From assembly GCF_003386285.1 (NCBI RefSeq), contig NZ_QPNC01000015.1, positions 310,001 through 374,000 of the forward strand: 64,000 bases of DNA, in the 5' to 3' direction. The notes below the pieces were generated by a model. That model searched no databases. It worked only from the letters and a program-made list of their open reading frames with translations, and had not been told where the DNA came from. This DNA is from Nocardiopsis sp. FIRDI 009. Its GTDB lineage: Bacteria; Actinomycetota; Actinomycetes; Streptosporangiales; Streptosporangiaceae. The position numbers were made by a program, and so were the translations under genes. Shown piece after piece: positions 8,531 through 17,679 of this stretch; the first letter of the stretch is position 1; every line of letters starts with the position of its first letter.

Positions 8531-9991
8531 TCAGCCGAGCAGCGCGTAGATCGGGGCCTCCGCGAAGTGGATCAGGAAGATCACCGAGATCACCCACAGC
8601 AGCGGGTGCACCTGGTTGGCCTTGCCCTGCACCAGGCGGACGAACGCGTAGGCGAGCAGACCGAACCCGATGCCGTTGGCGATGGAGTAGGTGAACGGCA
8701 TCATGATGATCGCCAGGAACGCCCCGATGCCCAGTGCCGGGTCCCGGAAGTCGATGTTGACCACCTGGGTCATCATCATGAAGCCGACCAGCACCAGGAC
8801 CGGGGTGGCCGCCTCGAACGGCACCAGGGTGACGAGCGGGGTGAAGAAGGTGGCCAGCAGCATCATGCCGCCGGTGACGAGCGGCGCGATGCCCGTACGG
8901 GCGCCCTCACCGACGCCCGCCGCCGACTCGGCGTAGACCGTGTTCACCGAGGCCGAGCCGAGACCGCCGAGGACGGTGCCGAAGGAGTCGGCGACCAGCA
9001 CCTCGCGGGTGTTCGGCATGTTGCCGTCCTCGTCGACCAGCCCGCCCTCGTAGGCGACGCCGACCATGGTGCCCATGGTGTCGAAGAAGTCGGCCAGCAG
9101 CAGGGTGAAGAGCAGCATCAGGACCGTGGCGAAGCCGATGTCGCTCCACCGCCCCAGGACGTTGAACCCGCCGTCGGCGAACAGGCCGACGAGGCTGAGG
9201 TCGGGCAGGGCGGCGACGTCGCCGACACCCGTGGGCAGGCTCGGGACCGTCAGGCTCCAGCCGAGGCCGTTCTCGGCGTCCCCGGAGCCGAAGGCGGTCT
9301 CCACGACGATCGCGACGACGGTCGCCAGGACGATGCCGATGAGCAGCGCGCCCTTCACCCTGCGCACGTACAGCGCGATGCTCACCAGCAGGCCGAGCAC
9401 GAAGACCACGATCGGCCAGCCGTTCAGGCCGCCGTCGCCGAGCTGGACCGGGGTGCCCTCACCGGCCTGCACGAACCCGGCGTTGACCAGGCCGATGAAG
9501 GCCAGGAACAGGCCCACGCCGACCGCGATCGCGGTCTTGATCCCCGGCGGGATGGCGGCGAAGACCGCGGTGCGGAACCCGGTGACCACCAGGACGAGCA
9601 GCACGAGGCCCTCGATGATGATCAGCAGGAAGACGTCGGACCACGGCATCAGCGGGGCGAGGCCGTAGGCGACGACCGCGTTGAGCCCCATGCCCGCCGC
9701 GATGGCGAACGGATAGCGGCTGACCACGCCCATGAGGATGCAGGAGATCGCGGCGATCAGGGCGGTGACGGCCGCGACCTGGGGGATGCCCAGGGTCTCG
9801 CCGTTGACGTCCTCGGCGGTGCCGATGATCAGCGGGTTGAGGACGACGATGTAGGCCATGGCGAAGAACGTCGCCAGACCGCCGCGGATCTCGGTCGCGA
9901 TGTTCGATCCGCGCTCGGTGACATGGAAGAAGCGGTCCACGGGCCCTGAGGGGGCCTTGGACACATTGGGGGATGTGTTCGGTGTGCTCAC
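8531..9991 (-). CDS. NCS2-family purine (adenine/guanine/hypoxanthine) permease
   Basis: 486 residues, about 12-14 membrane segments. Conserved AzgA/PbuG-type motifs include GLATFFAMAYIVVLNP near the start, GMGLNAVVAYGL, LLLADFFDTMGTMVGVA and GSASVNTVYAESAAGVGEGA. These proton symporters import purine bases. The GTG at 9991 was chosen because the preceding reading frame is not membrane-like. TTGTCC, a 16-nt spacer and CAGGCT end 6 nt before it, so it too may be leaderless. Divergent from the DUF2530 gene; the palindrome ACCATATGGT (10101-10110) lies between them. Confidence 0.92.
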   Translation of the reverse strand: MSTPNTSPNVSKAPSGPVDRFFHVTERGSNIATEIRGGLATFFAMAYIVVLNPLIIGTAEDVNGETLGIPQVAAVTALIAAISCILMGVVSRYPFAIAAGMGLNAVVAYGLAPLMPWSDVFLLIIIEGLVLLVLVVTGFRTAVFAAIPPGIKTAIAVGVGLFLAFIGLVNAGFVQAGEGTPVQLGDGGLNGWPIVVFVLGLLVSIALYVRRVKGALLIGIVLATVVAIVVETAFGSGDAENGLGWSLTVPSLPTGVGDVAALPDLSLVGLFADGGFNVLGRWSDIGFATVLMLLFTLLLADFFDTMGTMVGVAYEGGLVDEDGNMPNTREVLVADSFGTVLGGLGSASVNTVYAESAAGVGEGARTGIAPLVTGGMMLLATFFTPLVTLVPFEAATPVLVLVGFMMMTQVVNIDFRDPALGIGAFLAIIMMPFTYSIANGIGFGLLAYAFVRLVQGKANQVHPLLWVISVIFLIHFAEAPIYALLG

Positions 9992-10171
9992 GTCGTCAGC
10001 CTGACCTGGTCGCGTTACGGGACAACAAGGATTCTGAGCCAGATTAGTTGCATGTTCGTACAACACAGGTCACTGATGACACGCATGTTTCATAGAAATC
10101 ACCATATGGTCGGATGACCGGCCGCCCCGGTGTGACCGAACACACCCCAGGGCGCGTCGGCCGCCAACGGA

Positions 10172-10177
10172 TAGCCT
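10172..10177 (+). promoter_or_regulatory. -10 box of a leaderless promoter (DUF2530 gene)
   Basis: TAGCCT ends 6 nt before the GTG at 10184, placing the expected transcription start on the start codon. Confidence 0.5.
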
Positions 10178-10183
10178 GGGCAC

Positions 10184-10462
10184 GTGCGCAAACCTCGCCA
10201 GCCCGACCCCGAAGTCCACGAGAGCGACTACCGCGTCCCCGCCGCCATCGGCACCGCGGCGTGGACGGTCGCCCTCGTCGTGCTGATCTCCATGGGCGAC
10301 GATCTGCCGAACACCGAACGCTGGTGGATCGGCGTCTGCGTGACCGGGATCGTCCTGGGCGTGTTCGGCTTCCTCTACATCCCGCGCCTGTTCCGCAAGC
10401 GCGCCGAGGCCGCCGAACGCGCCGCCTCCGCCGCCCCCGACGACGGTTCCACCCCCTCCTGA
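10184..10462 (+). CDS. DUF2530 family membrane protein
   Basis: 92 residues. A polar N-terminus (RKPRQPDPEVHESDYRVPAAIG) precedes two membrane segments (TAAWTVALVVLISMG; WWIGVCVTGIVLGVFGFLYI) and a basic/Ala-rich cytoplasmic tail. Size and layout match the actinobacterial DUF2530 family of unknown function, which is often found beside the NCS2 permease as here. The GTG start has a -10 box 6 nt upstream and no ribosome site, so it is probably leaderless. Confidence 0.8.
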   Translation: MRKPRQPDPEVHESDYRVPAAIGTAAWTVALVVLISMGDDLPNTERWWIGVCVTGIVLGVFGFLYIPRLFRKRAEAAERAASAAPDDGSTPS

Positions 10463-10500
10463 CCGCCCGCCGACCAGCAGCGGCACCCATGTGCCTGACC

Positions 10501-10506
10501 GATAAT
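10501..10506 (+). promoter_or_regulatory. -10 box of a leaderless promoter (methyltransferase gene)
   Basis: GATAAT ends 6 nt before the GTG at 10513; there is no Shine-Dalgarno sequence. Confidence 0.5.
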
Positions 10507-10512
10507 GGGCGG

Positions 10513-12018
10513 GTGTCTGAGACAGAATTCCCTCGCGCACTCGCCGACCGACTCCGCGGCATCCTCATCGACGCCGACTACACGGTGTCCGGCGTCCGTG
10601 ATCGGCTCGGCGACGCCGCCGCACGGGCCCTGGCCCGTGAGGAACTGGTGCCCGCCCTGCGCGCCACCGGCGGGGACGAACGGCTCGGACTGCTGCTGCG
10701 GCTGTGGTGGCTCCAGGCGCCCATCCCGGAACGGGCCGCGCGCGCCATCCTCCCCGTCGACGAACTCGCCGAGGCCGGACTCGTCACCGTCGACCGCGAC
10801 GCCGAGGGCGCGGACGGCCCCGTCGTCCGCGCCCTGGTCCACCTGGGCCCGTGGGAGCTGGAGGAGGGGCGGCCCGGGTTCGTGGTCTCCGACCCCAAGG
10901 TCCGCCCGGGCAGGGGCGCCGTCCCGCGTCCCGACCACGTGGTGGGCGCCGGGGGCGCGTCGGCCACGCTGTCCCAGCTCATCGTGGACGGCCCGGTCGA
11001 GCGCGCGCTGGACCTGGGCACCGGGTGCGGGGTGCAGGCGCTGCACCTGGCCGCCCGTGCCCGCGAGGTGGTCGCCACCGACCTCAACCCGCGTGCCGTG
11101 CGGCTGGCGGGGATCAGCCTGGCGCTGTCGGGCGTCGGCGGGGCCCGGCTGGCGCAGGGGTCGATGTTCGAACCGGTCGCGGACGAGCGCTTCGACCTCA
11201 TCGTGTCCAACCCCCCGTTCGTCATCACGCCCGAGTCGGCGCGGTACACCTACCGGGAGTCGGACCTGCCCGGCGACACGGTCTGCGCCGAACTGGTCCG
11301 CCAGGCGCCCGCGCACCTGACTGACGGCGGCTGGTGCCAGCTCCTCGCCAACTGGGTGCACTCCGACGGCGACGACTGGGAGGACCGGGTCGGCGGCTGG
11401 GTGACCGGCACCGGCTGTTCGGGCTGGGTGGTCCAGCGCGACGTGCAGGACCCCGCGGAGTACGTGGAGCTGTGGCTGCGCGACTCCTGCGAGCACGGCA
11501 CCCCCGAGTACACGCGCCGGTACGACGCCTGGCTGGACTACTTCGAGCGCGAGGGCATCAAGGGGATCGGGTTCGGCTGGATCAGCCTGCGCAACGACGC
11601 CGCCCAGGACGCCACCGTCCGGGTCGAGGAGTTGCGGCACGAGATCGAGCAGCCCGTCGGCCCGTACCTGCCGGACGTCGTGGACGGCGCGATGACCGCG
11701 CTGCGGCTCACCGACGCGGCCCTGCTGTCCGCGCACGTGGCGCTCGCGCCCGGGGTGGTGGAGGAGCGCGTGGGGCGTCCGGGCGCGCCGGACCCGGAGA
11801 AGATCGTCCTGCGCCAGCGCGACGGACTGCGCCGGGTCGCGCGCATCGGCACGGTCGAGGCGGCCCTGGCCGGGGTGTGCGACGGCACCATGCCGGTCGG
11901 ACCGCTGCTGGACGTGATCGCCGAACTGATCGGGGAGGACCCGGAGGTCGTGCGGGAGCGCACGCCCGACGCGCTGCGCACGCTCATCTCGGAGGGTTTC
12001 TTCCGGGTGGCCCGGTAG
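10513..12018 (+). CDS. class I SAM-dependent methyltransferase (PrmC/RsmC-like with DUF7059-type N-terminal domain)
   Basis: 501 residues. An alpha-helical N-terminal domain (about 1-130) precedes a Rossmann methyltransferase core. The SAM motif LDLGTGCGVQALHLA lies at about 167-180, the acidic strand end VVATDLNP at 187-193, and the catalytic NPPF at 233-236. NPPF/NPPY enzymes methylate exocyclic amino nitrogens of bases or glutamine side chains. The C-terminal ~200 residues form an accessory domain found in an actinobacterial subgroup. Target unknown. The GTG start is fixed by GATAAT 6 nt upstream. Confidence 0.87.
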   Translation: MSETEFPRALADRLRGILIDADYTVSGVRDRLGDAAARALAREELVPALRATGGDERLGLLLRLWWLQAPIPERAARAILPVDELAEAGLVTVDRDAEGADGPVVRALVHLGPWELEEGRPGFVVSDPKVRPGRGAVPRPDHVVGAGGASATLSQLIVDGPVERALDLGTGCGVQALHLAARAREVVATDLNPRAVRLAGISLALSGVGGARLAQGSMFEPVADERFDLIVSNPPFVITPESARYTYRESDLPGDTVCAELVRQAPAHLTDGGWCQLLANWVHSDGDDWEDRVGGWVTGTGCSGWVVQRDVQDPAEYVELWLRDSCEHGTPEYTRRYDAWLDYFEREGIKGIGFGWISLRNDAAQDATVRVEELRHEIEQPVGPYLPDVVDGAMTALRLTDAALLSAHVALAPGVVEERVGRPGAPDPEKIVLRQRDGLRRVARIGTVEAALAGVCDGTMPVGPLLDVIAELIGEDPEVVRERTPDALRTLISEGFFRVAR

Positions 12019-12104
12019 GCGGCGCGGCCCCGCCCACGAGGACCCCGGCGGCGCCCGAACGACGCCCCCGGGGCGGACGTTCCGCCGGCAGGCCCCGGTT
12101 CGGG

Positions 12105-12611
12105 CTAGTCGGTGTCGTAGACGGTGACCCGGACCCCGCGGGCGAGGAGCTCCGCCTCGACGAGGGGCTGGATCCGCTCCCACCTGCCCCCGGCCAGCCC
12201 GCAGCCGATGCGCGGCATGTGCACGGTGGCCCCGAGTTCGTCGGCGTGCGCGGCCAGCGCGCGCAGGCAGGCGGCGACCGCCTCGTAGCGTATGGGCGGC
12301 CCGCCTCCCCTCCCCCGCCGCGTCCCGTGCTGGGCGACCATGTTGGCCACCCACGTGTCGGGGCGGACCCGCACGAGCCGCACGGCGCCCAGCCCGAAGT
12401 CGTTGCCCGCACGCGCGCGGTACCAGGCCCGGTAGTCGCGTTCCGGCTCCGGCCAGCGCCGGGACAGCGCGAGGACGAACCCCTTGCCCCAGCCGCCGCG
12501 GTCGTTGCACACGTGGGCGATGATCTTGGGCCCCGGCGCGTGGGGGCTGGTGGCGTCGCCCCGGACGACGCTCAGTCCGTGCGGCGGGCAGGGTTCGGAC
12601 AGTCGGGGCAT
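12105..12611 (-). CDS. macrodomain protein (ADP-ribose phosphatase-like)
   Basis: 168 residues. Macrodomain features include KIIAHVCNDRGGWGKGFVLA, where the asparagine and glycines form the ADP-ribose loop, and HMPRIGCGLAGGRWE, the phosphate-binding glycine loop. The sequence resembles the Poa1p/ADP-ribose-1''-phosphate phosphatase group. The ATG at 12611 is preferred over an upstream start because TAGGGT (12619-12624 on the complement) ends 7 nt before it, another leaderless arrangement. Likely cytosolic and involved in ADP-ribose metabolite turnover; no toxin partner is adjacent. Confidence 0.85.
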   Translation of the reverse strand: MPRLSEPCPPHGLSVVRGDATSPHAPGPKIIAHVCNDRGGWGKGFVLALSRRWPEPERDYRAWYRARAGNDFGLGAVRLVRVRPDTWVANMVAQHGTRRGRGGGPPIRYEAVAACLRALAAHADELGATVHMPRIGCGLAGGRWERIQPLVEAELLARGVRVTVYDTD

Positions 12612-12691
12612 ACCGGGCACCCTACGGTGCGGCGCCGACACCGGCCCGCGCCTCCGCGGCGCCGCGCCGAACAGGGGTCGGCGTCACCGGG

Positions 12692-13327
12692 TCAGAACCC
12701 GGACTCCCCCTCACCCGTGTAGGCGGCGACCGTCCGGTTCGCGGCCGCCTTCGCCGTCGCCGCGTCCATCCCCGAGGCGATGTGCGCCTCGCCCCAGGCG
12801 CGCCCGCTGAGCTCGGTGAACCTGCGCGCCTCGGCCGACCGCGCCCACTCCGCGGTCTCCGGGGGCTCCTGACCGCCCCGTTCCAGGTGCAGGGTGAGGC
12901 CGAGGACGCCCAGGTCCCACCCGATCCCGACGGCTCCCGGCCCGTACTCGGTCCAGTGCTCGGTGAGCCGCGCCGAGTGGGACAGCTCGATCCGGGTGCG
13001 GGTGTCCGACACCGGGATCAGCCGCACCGCGATCTCGCTGTACTCCCCGCCGAACTCCCAGCTGGCGCGGAAGGAGCGCGGCGGGTCGCAGGCCAGGACA
13101 CGACCGTGCGCGTTCCCCTCCAGCCGGTAGGAGCCGCCCTCGCGCAGGTCGCCCGAGACCGGAAGGAACCAGCGCGGCAGCCGCTCGGCGTTGGTGCAGG
13201 CGTCCCACAGGTCCTCGGGGGTCGCCTCGAAGCTCCGGGTCACGACCACCGTGCCCTCCCGTCCCCCCTCGACCTCCCGTGTGCTCACCGTCCGACCGAC
13301 CGAGCCGATCTGCGCCTCGACGTCCAT
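12692..13327 (-). CDS. SRPBCC/AHSA1 domain protein
   Basis: 211 residues. The Bet v1-like/AHSA1 core spans about 22-165, with TVVVTRSFEATPEDLWDACT at the start of the fold and SARLTEHWTEYGPGAVGIGW near its C-terminal helix. Family members bind hydrophobic ligands or act as co-chaperone-like proteins. The start has GGGAGGGGC upstream. It lies divergent from the MOSC gene. No specific ligand is evident. Confidence 0.83.
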   Translation of the reverse strand: MDVEAQIGSVGRTVSTREVEGGREGTVVVTRSFEATPEDLWDACTNAERLPRWFLPVSGDLREGGSYRLEGNAHGRVLACDPPRSFRASWEFGGEYSEIAVRLIPVSDTRTRIELSHSARLTEHWTEYGPGAVGIGWDLGVLGLTLHLERGGQEPPETAEWARSAEARRFTELSGRAWGEAHIASGMDAATAKAAANRTVAAYTGEGESGF

Positions 13328-13408
13328 CGTGTGCCCCTCCCGCCGCGACCGTCGCGTCGCTGGTCGGTGTGCCCGTGTCCCGCCGTTCTCACTCCGTCGG
13401 CCACGCGG

Positions 13409-13414
13409 TACCTT
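13409..13414 (+). promoter_or_regulatory. -10 box of a leaderless promoter (MOSC gene)
   Basis: TACCTT ends 6 nt before the ATG at 13421. Confidence 0.45.
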
Positions 13415-13420
13415 CGGCTC

Positions 13421-14281
13421 ATGGCACGCATCACCGAACTCGTCCGCTATCCCGTCAAGGGGTGCGCGGGGACCTCCGTGACCAGCGCGGAGATGACCCC
13501 GGCCGGGATCGCCCACGATCGGACGTTCATGGTCGTCGACCCGGAGGGCACCTTCCGCAGCCAGCGCGTCGACCCGCGCATGGCGCTCGTGCGCGCGGAC
13601 CTCGACGCCGACGGCGCCCGGCTGAGCCTGCGCCGGGACGGCCTCGAACCCCTCGACCTCAAGGTCGACCCCGAGGGGCCGCGCGTCGACGTGGCACTGC
13701 ACAGGAAGCCGTTCGTCGGCGTCGACCAGGGCGACGAGGCGGCCGCGTGGCTGTCGGAGGCGCTCGGCTCGGCCAGCCGACTGGTGCGCGTCCCCCGCGA
13801 CCACGTCCGCGAGACCGGCGGGCTGACCCCCGGAACCAGCGGGTTCGCCGACAGCACCGCCGTGCTCATGACGTCCCTGGCCTCCCTGGACCTGCTCAAC
13901 GAGCGGATCACCGGCGCGGGCGGCGAGGCCGTTCCGATGAACCGCTTCCGCCCCAACGTCGTCGTCTCCGGTTGGGCGGAGCCGCACACCGAGGACCGGG
14001 TCCGCGCCGTGCGCCTGGGCGCCGCCGAGCTCGGGTACGCCAAGGTGTGCATCCGCTGCGCGGTCACCACCGTGGCCCAGGACCGGGGGGAGAAGAACGG
14101 CCCCGAGCCGCTGCGCGCCCTCGCGGGCTACCGCCGCGCGGACAGCGGCGGTGTGGCGTTCGGCGCCAAGTTCGCGGTCACCCGGCCCGGGACGCTGTCC
14201 GTCGGCGACGAGGTCGACGTCACCGCGTGGGGTGACCGGGAGGAGGGGCTGGGCGAGCGCCTCGCCGCGGCCCTGGCCTGA
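13421..14281 (+). CDS. MOSC domain protein with N-terminal beta-barrel
   Basis: 286 residues. The MOSC N-terminal barrel (about 1-100; ELVRYPVKGCAGTS, IAHDRTFMVVDPEG) precedes the MOSC catalytic domain. The cysteine expected to ligate molybdenum or carry sulfur lies in KVCIRCAVTTVAQDRG, and the domain begins at NRFRPNVVV. The architecture is that of YcbX/mARC-type proteins that reduce N-hydroxylated compounds with molybdenum cofactor. The start was set by the -10 box 6 nt upstream. Confidence 0.88.
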   Translation: MARITELVRYPVKGCAGTSVTSAEMTPAGIAHDRTFMVVDPEGTFRSQRVDPRMALVRADLDADGARLSLRRDGLEPLDLKVDPEGPRVDVALHRKPFVGVDQGDEAAAWLSEALGSASRLVRVPRDHVRETGGLTPGTSGFADSTAVLMTSLASLDLLNERITGAGGEAVPMNRFRPNVVVSGWAEPHTEDRVRAVRLGAAELGYAKVCIRCAVTTVAQDRGEKNGPEPLRALAGYRRADSGGVAFGAKFAVTRPGTLSVGDEVDVTAWGDREEGLGERLAAALA

Positions 14282-14316
14282 CCCGCGGCCCCCGGAGCGG
14301 CGCTCCCGGGCGGGCC

Positions 14317-17300
14317 TCAGTCCAGGTCGGCCTCGGCGAGCAGGGTCGCGGCGGCGGACGGGTCGCGCAGCGCCGCCGCCACCAGGTGTCGGCGGTCCCA
14401 CTGACCGGCGCGCCAGCACAGCGCCCGGGCCAGCCCGTCGCTGGTGGCCGCGTGCGCCGACCCGTCGCCCACGTACCACTCCACCTCCACGCCGTCCACG
14501 GTGAGCGTCTGGTGGTGCAGGTAGGCGCGGTCCGGCTCGCCGTCGGGGTCGAGGAACAGCTCGGCCTCGCCGGGGACCTGGCGGAGCTCCCCGCCCGCGC
14601 CCACCTCGCCCTCGACGGTCTCACTGGCCAGGTCCAGGTCGAGCACGTCCGCCAGCGCCTCGGCCGTGTCGGCGGGCGCCAGCACGAGCGGACGGTCCTC
14701 GAGCAGCGGCAGCAGGTCCGGCGAGTCCACGACCACCGCGTCCTCGGCGTCGGCCACGACGATCGACCCGCCGCGCACCGCGCGCACCCGGCTCGGCGGC
14801 GTGACCAGGTCCGCGTCCACCGCCGCGAGCGCGGTCCACACCCGCCGCAGCGCCGCCCGGTCCACGTGCCGCGCCGGATCGGCCAACCGGGACAGCAGGT
14901 CGTCCGGTCCCTCCGGGTCGGCGACCAGCTCGGCGAGGGTCGTGCGCACGCCCAGGGCGTGGGCGAACTCCAGGTCGACGTCGGCGGGCACCTCGTCGTA
15001 CAACCCGACCAGCACCGCCTCCGCGTCCTCCGTGCGCAGCTCGACCGGGGCTCGTCCGTCCAGGAGGGCACGCGTGCGCAGCCACCACGCCGTGTAGGAC
15101 GGCACGTCGGCCACGCGTCCGTCCGGCAGCAGCACTCGCGCCGGTGAGGTGACCGCCTCGCGGAGCGGACCGCCCGCGAGCATCGCCAGCGCCTCCGGCC
15201 ACCGGTCCTCGGCCACGTAGTCGAGGTCGGCCACGCACACCAGTTCCGGCACGACCGGCGGCAGGTCCGGGTCGCCGACCCGCTCCAGCACCTCGTCCGC
15301 CCAGTCCTCCAGCCCGTCCGGTCCGCCGTCACCGGCCGCCCCGTCGAAGGCCGACGCCACGTCCTCGCCGAGCGCGACCTCCCCGGCCCGGACCACGGTC
15401 AGCTCCCAGAGGGCGCCGACGGCGCGCAGGACCTCGGTGCCGTGCCGTTCGACGACGTCCTCGTGCACGGTCCCGAACGGCGCGTCGGCCACGAGGAGGT
15501 CGGCCAGGGGCGCGCCCGGCACGAGCAGCTCGGCGGCCACGGAGTACCCGTCCTCGTCGTCGCGCAGCGCCAGGTCGGCCAGCCAGGGGGCGTCGGCGAC
15601 GGTCATCCCGGAGGCGGCCACCAGGTCGAGGACGGCCTCGGCCACGGGCTCGGGGTCCTCGGCCTCCAGCGAGTCGCGGACGGCGGCCTCGGTGCGCGGG
15701 TCGGCCAGGACGGCGGCGGGGTTGGCGTCCACCGCGCCCAGGCGGCGCAGCAGCGGCCGTACGGCGTCCGGGTGGACCACCCGCACGCCCAGGGCGGACA
15801 GGGCGGCGGGGTCGAGCCGCTCGCCGTGCGCGTCGGCGACCCGCGCCCAGTCCTCCGTGGGCAGCAGCAGGGAACGCGGACCGCGCACGAGGCGGCCGTC
15901 GGCGAGCGGGACCGGCAGGGCGCCCAGTTCGTCGAGGTCGGCCCCTCCGCTGCCCGCGATCTCCAGCGCGGTGTACAGCTCCGCCCACCAGCCGGGCGAC
16001 CGGTCGATGCCGCCGAGCAGGTCCGCGAGGTCGGCGAGTCCGATCCGGCGCACCCGCAGGGCGGTCAGCGCGGGGTGGCGCGGGTTCCACGTGCCGGGGA
16101 GCAGGTTCGGGGCGAGTTCGGTCAGGGCCGCGACCAGCTCGCCCGCGCCACCGGAGCCGCCGGTGTCGAGCAGCGCGGCGTCGCGCGGCGCCACGGGGGT
16201 CCCGGAGGCGGTGGCCAGGAACGGGGTGTTCTGGAGCGGTCCGGCGACGCGGGCGCGGAAGGCGGCGTCGACCGCTCCGCCGCCCACGCGCGTCCCCGGC
16301 ACCAGGTCGAGCGCGGCACGGGCGTCGAAGCGGCGCAGGAGCGCGCAGTAGGCGTCGGCGGCCTCGGAGAGCAGCAGGTCGGTGGCGGCGCCGGGCTGGA
16401 CCGTCCGGCGGTCGGTGCTGAGGGGGAAGGTGCCGATGAGGACGGCGGGCAGATCGAGTTCGGTGTCGGTGGGCGTGGGCGCGTGCACGACCGGTTCGAC
16501 GTCGGTGGGCAGGGTCGCCACGACCCCGTCCGTGTCCACCGGCACCGCCCAGGTCAGCGCCCATTCCGTGCGACCCCTCTCCTCGACCGGGCGGTCGGCC
16601 AGCTGGGAGGGGGCGAAGGTGCCCGAGCGGGTCAGGACCCGCCAGCGCGTGCTCCGGGTCCCGTCGGCGTCGCTCAGGGTGGTGACCGGCCCCGCCGGGT
16701 CGGTGTCGTCGCGGATGAGGAGCCGTTCGGCGCCCTCGACGGACACGCGGACCTCCGTGAGGCCGGGCAGGGCCAGCAGCAGGGCCTCGCCGGTGGCCTC
16801 CAGGAGGGCGCGCACGCGTTCGCGGGCGGCCGCGTCGCGCAGGGCGAGGGTGACGACGGTGTCGTAGCCCTCCGCCTCGACCGGGGCCGCGGGGAAGGGC
16901 AGGCGCAGCATCGGCACGTGTCCGGAGCGGCGCTCCACCTCGTCGGCCAGGTCCTCGTGCGCCGTGCCCGCGGAGAGCAGTTCGGCGACGGCCTTCCCGG
17001 CCCGCCCGGCGCTGAAGGCCACGGCGGAGCCGCCGGAGGAGACGGTGACCTCGTCGCTGATCGCGGCGACCGCGGAGAACCCGACGCCGAAGCGGCCCGC
17101 GGAGCCCTGCTCACCGCGCTTGGTGGAGGCGCGCAGGGTGGACAGGGACTCCACGCCCGCGGCGGTCAGGGGGGCGCCGGTGTTGGCGGCGGTGAACCGG
17201 TCGCCCTCCAGGGTGAGGGCCAGGCGGCCGGGCACGTCGGCGCGCCGGGCGGCGTCGGCGGCGTTCTGGGCCAGCTCGACCACGACGCGGTCGCGGTAGC

Positions 17301-17439
17301 CGCCGAGTGCGAAGTCCTCCTCGGCGTTGGCGTCCTCGCGGAACCGGGCGGGCGCGTCGGCCCACGCGGCGAGCACGCGCCGACGCAGTTCGGCGGTGTG
17401 GAAGGGATCGACCGCCCCAGCGGTCACCGACTCGGCCAT
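14317..17439 (-). CDS. sacsin/Hsp90-like ATP-binding protein
   Basis: 1040 residues. The N-terminal Bergerat (GHKL) ATPase shows an N-box RVVVELAQNAADAARR (about 51-66) and a glycine motif SAGRFGVGFSA (about 113-123), as in the Hsp90/sacsin group. The remaining ~800 residues are Asp/Leu-rich with repeated DLADLLGG-like segments and no recognised domain. Similar proteins sit beside DUF3027 in many actinobacteria, as here. A -10-like TAAGGT lies about 70 nt upstream (complement of 17511-17516). Function is unproven; a chaperone-like role is inference. Confidence 0.85.
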   Translation of the reverse strand: MAESVTAGAVDPFHTAELRRRVLAAWADAPARFREDANAEEDFALGGYRDRVVVELAQNAADAARRADVPGRLALTLEGDRFTAANTGAPLTAAGVESLSTLRASTKRGEQGSAGRFGVGFSAVAAISDEVTVSSGGSAVAFSAGRAGKAVAELLSAGTAHEDLADEVERRSGHVPMLRLPFPAAPVEAEGYDTVVTLALRDAAARERVRALLEATGEALLLALPGLTEVRVSVEGAERLLIRDDTDPAGPVTTLSDADGTRSTRWRVLTRSGTFAPSQLADRPVEERGRTEWALTWAVPVDTDGVVATLPTDVEPVVHAPTPTDTELDLPAVLIGTFPLSTDRRTVQPGAATDLLLSEAADAYCALLRRFDARAALDLVPGTRVGGGAVDAAFRARVAGPLQNTPFLATASGTPVAPRDAALLDTGGSGGAGELVAALTELAPNLLPGTWNPRHPALTALRVRRIGLADLADLLGGIDRSPGWWAELYTALEIAGSGGADLDELGALPVPLADGRLVRGPRSLLLPTEDWARVADAHGERLDPAALSALGVRVVHPDAVRPLLRRLGAVDANPAAVLADPRTEAAVRDSLEAEDPEPVAEAVLDLVAASGMTVADAPWLADLALRDDEDGYSVAAELLVPGAPLADLLVADAPFGTVHEDVVERHGTEVLRAVGALWELTVVRAGEVALGEDVASAFDGAAGDGGPDGLEDWADEVLERVGDPDLPPVVPELVCVADLDYVAEDRWPEALAMLAGGPLREAVTSPARVLLPDGRVADVPSYTAWWLRTRALLDGRAPVELRTEDAEAVLVGLYDEVPADVDLEFAHALGVRTTLAELVADPEGPDDLLSRLADPARHVDRAALRRVWTALAAVDADLVTPPSRVRAVRGGSIVVADAEDAVVVDSPDLLPLLEDRPLVLAPADTAEALADVLDLDLASETVEGEVGAGGELRQVPGEAELFLDPDGEPDRAYLHHQTLTVDGVEVEWYVGDGSAHAATSDGLARALCWRAGQWDRRHLVAAALRDPSAAATLLAEADLD

Positions 17440-17679
17440 CGTGGGTTCCTCCTACGGTGCGGACCGGACCGGCGCGGTGCCGCCCCGGATCGCACACGGA
17501 CGGCAGAACGACCTTAGGCCATGCCCGTGGGAGTCACACTCCGGTACGCGCCGAACGGGGCGAGCCCGGTCACGAGCGCTGGCGAAACCGACACGATGTC
17601 CGTCGAGTCCGATTCCCGACATCCGTCCCCGGTCCGCCGGCGCGCGTTCCGCGCGGAGGGGACCGGGCGGCGCCGACGA